64,000 bases of DNA from Panax quinquefolius (Eukaryota; Streptophyta; Magnoliopsida; Apiales; Araliaceae), in NCBI GenBank assembly GCA_020205615.1, contig CM035171.1:28939105-29003104 (forward strand), in the 5' to 3' direction. The stretch's first letter is position 1, and each line of letters opens with the position of its first letter. Positions 61,565 to 64,000 of the stretch are shown piece after piece. The position numbers and the translations under genes are program-made. A model generated the notes under the pieces. That model was not told where the DNA came from. It worked only from the letters and a program-made list of their open reading frames with translations, and searched no databases.

Positions 61565-62177
61565 TGTGAGGGCCCCGAATCCAGGTCCTAAATCACCTCG
61601 GATCCGGTTCGATCATTCTATACAACTATTACTATTTTTGCGGAAGATATAAACATAAATTGTTTATACAATTAACTTACACACTTTTCCCCAAGGTTGA
61701 GTAACCTTAACTTATACACAATACATAACTTATCTAACACATAATATTTTTATTATACAATACTATTACAAATCTAAACGCGCACATTAACTAAAGCTGG
61801 AACTGTCTTGGACCTTTCCTTGTATCCGACACGTTCGTCTTAATCTGCAATGTTTTATCATGATATAGCAAGGGTGAGCATGAAAGTTGCCCAGCAAGTT
61901 TAAATTAAACAATATAACGATATATCATGATTGAAATGATTTGAATATTTGGCTGGCTATAATTCAACAATATAATTGTGAACTAGCAGGAACAAATTTA
62001 TGACTGAACAAGTATTATACATGAACAAATATATCTGAAACAACTGGTAATGAAGGTGATCAGCCTTTCATACCTAACTTATACATGCAATATGTACAAA
62101 GTACAATTTAGGGCAACCAGCAATGATTAACCATAAGCTTATCCGAATAAAACAACTCTTAATAGAGTTAAGTAAAA
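61565..62177 (-). mobile_element. LARD 5' LTR, 3' part (copy F)
   Basis: It matches 51189-51805 closely, with GGGGCCCTCACA as the inner terminus. The GCTCACCCTTGCTA and GGTGATCAGCC blocks are retained. The match stops at GAGTTAAGTAAAAA, where plus-strand Athila/Tat-like sequence begins, so most of the LTR is lost. Confidence 0.8.
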
Positions 62178-62645
62178 ATTTATTTTGCTATATTTTTCGA
62201 ATGAGGACATTGCTCTAGATTAGTTTGGGGGTAGTTAAGTTTTATTTTCGAAGTTGTAGTTTGTTATTAGTTTGTGGATTTGGATTGTTATTGTTAAATA
62301 AACATTGCATTTAAGATTGCATGATAATTCCAGCATTTGTTTGTGCGTTTATTCGGAGGCCCATGATGAATTTAGAATTGCATGAACAAGTCTAGTAAGG
62401 ATTGTTGAGTCAGTGATATGATTTTCTTGACATAAATTGAATCTTTATCTGTTTGACACTGATATTATAGGAAAGCACTTTGAAAAACGACCATGTTGGC
62501 TATGATGGTTTAAATGGTTAGATAATAGAGTTCTAAAGGATGATTGCTAGTGAAATGAAGGGATAATTTGAATAGCTAGTGAAGACTGAATTTATACATA
62601 AACTCGAGTTTGGGGGAAAAATATTTGGAATATATATGCTAAAAA

Positions 62646-62820
62646 AAAAGTATACATGGTGACTAGTCTTGTTTCGGGGCCTTTGTTACTTGAGCAAGTA
62701 CGCCCGAGGGGATTGTCTTTACACCTAGCGCCCTAAGGTCTTTCATGGTCTGGGAGTCGTTGGTCGAAAGCTCGCTAAGGGGTAACACTGTAAGCCTAAT
62801 GGGATGAGACATTGCACAGT
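62646..62820 (+). other. Conserved non-coding block, copy 2
   Basis: This is the plus-strand partner of 55826-55985. It includes GGGGCCTTTGTTACTTGAGC, AGCGCCCTAAGG, GGGAGTCGTTGGTCGAAAGC and GGGATGAGACATTGCAC. The position relative to the two polypurine-like motifs is the same as in element D. Confidence 0.75.
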
Positions 62821-63304
62821 CATTTATGTTTATTTAGAAAAAAATAAATTACAAATAAAGCGGGAAAAGTGCAAAAAGCCCCCATTATAAAAAAGAAAAA
62901 AAAAAGAAAAGCATAAGTATTACATTTTGACTCTTGAATTCGGGTGATTGTTTGAGTTTAGTTAAAACAAGTATATTTGATGAGTTCTCGAGGTTACACT
63001 GTATGATACTTACTAAGAAATTTATTATCTTTCATATTTTTTCCTTTCATGGGTTAGCATGGTTGTTGAACACACACTCACAATATCAGTAATAACAGAT
63101 TCAGATTCAGATTCGTTGATTGTTGGGATATCATTGATCCGCTTTCACATGATGTATTAGCATGTTTTTGTGATTTTTCCGAGGCCTATATGGATATCGT
63201 GAGCCATTGAATTCTTTGGGATTAAGAATATATAGATAGTTTGCATTTGCATGGTAGTTATTTTTTGTGTTGTATTTTTGTGTTTGTTGCTTGAGGACAT
63301 GCAA

Positions 63305-63325
63305 CGATTTAAGTTTCGGGGTATT
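63305..63325 (+). promoter_or_regulatory. Polypurine tract of the plus Athila/Tat-like element
   Basis: TTTAAGTTTCGGGGTATT directly precedes the LTR start TGATGATTGG. GAGGACATGCAACG upstream matches the equivalent part of element D. Confidence 0.8.
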
Positions 63326-64000
63326 TGATGATTGGGTAATATACCCATGAATTGGATATATTTGGACTTAAATTATTGTATACTCAAGTTCTTTAGAAGC
63401 ATTTTTATTGTGTTTAGTTGTTGTTTTGCAGAATCGGGAGCTGCAGAGGAGTTTATGGAGAGTTCGGGCATTTAATGGCAATATGGTAATTTCAGAGAAG
63501 TCCGGTACCGGGCGCTAGAAATTACATTGCACAATTGCAATGGTATTTGAGCCTCGAATGTGGTTGTTGACCGGGATGCTTGAGCGTTGACTTTTGGTGA
63601 CTTGATTATTGGGAGCTTATGTGAAGCCTAATTGGATTGGGATTGTGGAAGATATAAAAAGAGACCAAGTCTTTGGAATTAAAGGGATTGATTCATCTAT
63701 TCAATCATTCATTCATTGGGGGCTACTACAAGGATTACTTGAAGACTAAGGATTGGCAACAGAGTTTTCTTCTTCTTCTCCTTATTTTCAATTTGTAATT
63801 CTTTAAGGATGTTTTACAAACGATTATTGGTTTTTAATTCCGTCATGAACTAATTCTTTTTATTAAGATTCCAATGGAACATTTTATGGTTATGAATTGA
63901 TTATCTAATTTATTCCAATTATTTATGTTGAAGTGAATTGTTCATCATGCCTTGTATTTATTGATTAATTATCTAGCCAATAATTACTGTGTTACTCTAG
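63326..64000 (+). mobile_element. Athila/Tat-like 3' LTR, 5' part (runs off window)
   Basis: It starts TGATGATTGGGTAATATACC. A TATA-like TATAAAAA is at 63653-63660. The end of the window (ATTCCAATTATTTATGTTGAAG...CTAG) matches the reverse complement of D's LTR near 54330-54430, so the LTR continues beyond 64000. Compared with D's LTR it is clearly diverged, so it belongs to a related but different subfamily. Confidence 0.75.

Larger units (their letters stand above)
62178..63325 (+). mobile_element. Athila/Tat-like element, 3' interior (plus strand)
   Basis: It begins inside the element: GAGGACATTGCTCTAGATTAG and TTTGGGGG (62203-62232) match the second border-like motif of element D. It continues through an AT-rich part, the conserved block (62646-62820), and a second GAGGACATGCAACG...TTTCGGGG border at 63294-63320. 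No coding domain is visible. The left end is a truncation, not an element terminus. The frame at 63157-63348 (minus) is antisense and ignored. Confidence 0.7.

Overview
The window is strongly AT-rich nuclear DNA from a flowering plant. The evidence is the retroelement content: Ty3/gypsy chromoviruses with chromodomain-bearing integrases and initiator-Met-tRNA primer sites, a Ty1/copia element, and an Athila/Tat-like Ty3/gypsy derivative. I found no host gene, tRNA, rRNA or CRISPR array. Essentially all 64 kb is nested, decayed LTR-retrotransposon sequence, and nearly every open frame is a fragment of, or lies antisense to, a broken gag-pol or an LTR.

Layout, left to right. 1-2781: the 3' part of a plus-strand Ty3/gypsy LTR. 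About 3240-6965: minus-oriented, LTR-like DNA with a ~170 bp tandem array and strong hairpins. 6900-7660: a cluster of telo-box-like motifs. 8000-15910: a plus-strand chromovirus (element G) with LTR, primer site and shattered gag-pol, cut off in its integrase. 15911-21064: the 3' LTR and partial interior of a non-coding, LARD-like element (H). 21065-28400: a minus-strand chromovirus (element B), 3' LTR plus gag-pol. 28400-48609: a minus-strand Ty1/copia element whose leader is split by a plus-strand chromovirus (about 34319-44628) carrying ~2.7 kb LTRs. 48610-51188: a second LTR of the B family. 51189-53686: a LARD-family LTR. 53687-59737: a minus-strand Athila/Tat-like non-autonomous element (D) with two LTRs and only gag remnants. 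59738-62177: LARD interior with primer site and partial 5' LTR (copy F). 62178-64000: the 3' end of a plus-strand Athila/Tat-like element running off the window.

The pieces relate as autonomous and dependent elements. Chromovirus G and LARD copy F carry the same primer-site core (TGGTATCAAAGC), so the LARD family was probably mobilised in trans by chromovirus proteins; B and G have matching zinc-knuckle arrangements. The most interesting material is non-coding: a conserved LARD interior, a motif grammar shared between that interior and several LTRs, twelve stem-loop units in the copia leader, hairpin arrays in LTRs, and a conserved block in the Athila/Tat-like 3' region. LTR pairs differ largely by small indels, so some frameshifts may be consensus errors; this limits conclusions about coding capacity. 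All boundaries marked 'about' were placed by eye.
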